This document shows positions 55,444-56,220 of a DNA stretch of 56,220 nt, one piece after another. Under the pieces are notes generated by a model, which was given only the letters and a program-made list of their open reading frames with translations, had not been told where the DNA came from and ran no database searches. A program made the translations under genes and the position numbers. Source of the DNA: Ardenticatenaceae bacterium (GTDB lineage: Bacteria; Chloroflexota; Anaerolineae; Promineifilales; Promineifilaceae); assembly GCA_011525915.1 (NCBI GenBank), contig WYBM01000072.1, positions 1 through 56,220 on the forward strand, in the 5' to 3' direction. Numbering within the stretch: position 1 is the stretch's first letter; every line of letters begins with the position of its first letter.

Positions 55444-55484
55444 ACGGCCGTTACCCGAACTTTGGCGAGTGAGGTAACGGCCGT
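55444..55484 (+). repeat. Hairpin ACGGCCGTTACC / GGTAACGGCCGT
   Basis: Perfect 12-bp arms (55444-55455 and 55473-55484) with a 17-base loop, between two accessory genes. Again each arm is an octamer copy extended by four bases. Confidence 0.6.
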
Positions 55485-55503
55485 CTGAACACAGGAGCAA
55501 CCC

Positions 55504-55749
55504 ATGTCTGAGAGGACTATAACACAGACCCCGGCCCGTATCGAAATCAACATTGTGCGCGACCAGGGCTTTTACTTCTACAACCGGCGGGAGGACGGCC
55601 GTACCGTCATCAACGCCCAGCGAATCAGCTGTGACCGCGCCCAGGAAATCATGGCCGAAAACGCCAACGCCTGCACCTGCCAGACCGGTACAGTACGCTT
55701 TGATGACGGCCCGCATCAGTTCAGTTGGACGGCCGAAATCTGGGCGTGA
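55504..55749 (+). CDS. Hypothetical small protein, 81 residues (accessory region)
   Basis: Not recognised. Mixed alpha/beta protein: RIEINIVRDQGFYFYNRRED, then RISCDRAQEIMAENANACTC and a beta-type end (VRFDDGPHQFSWTAEIWA). Three Cys residues lie within about 20 positions but no zinc motif is clear. AGGAG precedes ATG 55504. A hairpin terminator follows 12 bp after the stop, so this is probably the last gene of the accessory operon started at 53386. Confidence 0.66.
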   Translation: MSERTITQTPARIEINIVRDQGFYFYNRREDGRTVINAQRISCDRAQEIMAENANACTCQTGTVRFDDGPHQFSWTAEIWA

Positions 55750-55760
55750 TCGGAAGCAAA

Positions 55761-55785
55761 GAGCCTGGCTGATCTAGCCAGGCTC
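55761..55785 (+). terminator. Hairpin closing the accessory operon
   Basis: GAGCCTGGCT (55761-55770), loop GATCT, AGCCAGGCTC (55776-55785). No T-run follows. Confidence 0.6.
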
Positions 55786-55840
55786 CTGAAATACGGACGT
55801 GCCAGTGTCCGTAAACATTCATGTATTTCCCTTCCCCATC

Positions 55841-55871
55841 TTGACAAAATTTTCATAAAATCCGATACTAA
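55841..55871 (+). promoter_or_regulatory. Putative promoter for the lipoprotein gene
   Basis: TTGACA (55841-55846), then TACTAA (55866-55871) at 19 bp. The -35 is consensus; spacing is one or two bases long. ATG follows about 70 bp later. Confidence 0.4.
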
Positions 55872-55940
55872 CAACGCCATCACCAAAAGTGACGGCCGTG
55901 CCCAATCATAAATCTGTACCGCACCAACGGGAGGTGTCGC

Positions 55941-56220
55941 ATGAAGCAGCGAATGTTATTGCTCATATTCGCCGGGATTTTATTCCTGGGTGCTTGCGGT
56001 GGGACTGATTTGCCGGAAACGCCTACACCTGTCGACACGGCCATTCCTATCAACACGCTCAAGCCTACACCAACACCAACAGAAACGCCCACCAACACGG
56101 CAACTGCAAAGGCCACGCTGACGCCGACCAATACAGCCACTAATACCCCCAGGCCCACCAATACTCCTCGCCCTACAAACACACCGCGCCCGACCAACAC
56201 GGCTACACCAATTCCACCAA
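55941..56220 (+). CDS. Lipoprotein with Thr/Pro/Asn-rich repeat stalk, 3' part cut by window edge
   Basis: Begins MKQRMLLLIFAGILFLGAC, a clear lipobox (LGAC) for lipid anchoring. A long stalk of degenerate TP, TNT and RPTNTP units follows, with at least three RPTNTPRPT-type repeats near the right end. Such stalks are common in surface proteins of Chloroflexota and project a C-terminal domain away from the cell; that domain is beyond the window. GGGAGG precedes ATG 55941. The opposite strand of this repeat reads as a Val/Gly-rich frame that is only its shadow. It may or may not belong to the accessory region, since a terminator-like hairpin and its own promoter separate it from the small-gene cluster. 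Confidence 0.82.
   Translation, partial: MKQRMLLLIFAGILFLGACGGTDLPETPTPVDTAIPINTLKPTPTPTETPTNTATAKATLTPTNTATNTPRPTNTPRPTNTPRPTNTATPIPP

Noticed and set aside
55880..56200. Val/Gly-repeat minus-strand frame at the right edge
   Set aside because: It is the complement of the Thr/Pro/Asn repeat stalk of a lipoprotein that has a lipobox and ribosome-binding site.

Overview
The window looks like chromosomal DNA from a member of the Chloroflexota, probably class Anaerolineae or a close relative. This is an inference. It rests on the moderate-to-high GC content, lipoproteins with Thr/Pro/Asn-rich tails, secreted von Willebrand A/FHA proteins, plant-type cystathionine gamma-synthase and a set of archaeal-like and Gram-positive-like families. 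No rRNA or ribosomal protein gene is present to confirm it. The most striking property is the palindrome ACGGCCGT, which I counted by eye about 110 times in 56 kb where base composition predicts one or two. It occurs in genes and between genes, in all reading frames, and behaves like the HIP1 palindrome of cyanobacteria.

Layout. 1-3.1 kb (minus strand): amino-acid-type solute-binding lipoprotein (cut by the window edge), imidazolonepropionase and an MFS transporter. 3.3-7.5 kb (plus): a CPBP-like membrane protein without catalytic residues, an unknown protein, a crotonase, a minimal nucleotidyltransferase and a D-2-hydroxyacid dehydrogenase. 7.5-10.9 kb (minus): two polytopic glycosyltransferases. 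11.1-22.7 kb: envelope genes, namely a secreted PGRP-type amidase, a geranylgeranyl-reductase-like flavoprotein, an unknown protein, a zinc-ribbon membrane protein, an Lnt-like CN-hydrolase, two divergent vWA-TM-FHA proteins and a HAD phosphatase. 23-26 kb: a hybrid histidine kinase behind a short overlapping upstream ORF. 26.1-29.2 kb: a SAM-I riboswitch with terminator in front of cystathionine gamma-synthase and aspartokinase.

29.5-38.3 kb is an iron island: ferric-type ABC transporter (binding lipoprotein, fused permease, ATPase) with an O-methyltransferase inside the locus, a DtxR-family regulator preceded by a hairpin that is both terminator-like and DtxR-box-like, FeoB, a small Cys-rich protein, FeoA and a ferritin. 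Import, metal-dependent repression and storage are therefore side by side. 38.3-44.7 kb: GCS2-type carboxylate-amine ligase, leucyl aminopeptidase, an atypical SDR, carbamate kinase and an M50-like protease with a TPR tail. 44.9-50.0 kb: a complete BMP-family (nucleoside-type) ABC importer. 50-52.2 kb: histidine phosphatase, a 49-residue membrane protein and an SDR.

From 52.5 kb to the right edge there is a tRNA-Val(CAC) followed by accessory DNA: structured gene-less sequence, an excisionase/MerR-like HTH protein with a divergent consensus promoter and inverted operators, and a run of small plasmid/phage-type genes separated by hairpins made from ACGGCCGT pairs. This is probably an integrated element whose integrase lies outside the window. 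Short tandem repeats with 7-bp or 14-15-bp units occur between genes at several places.
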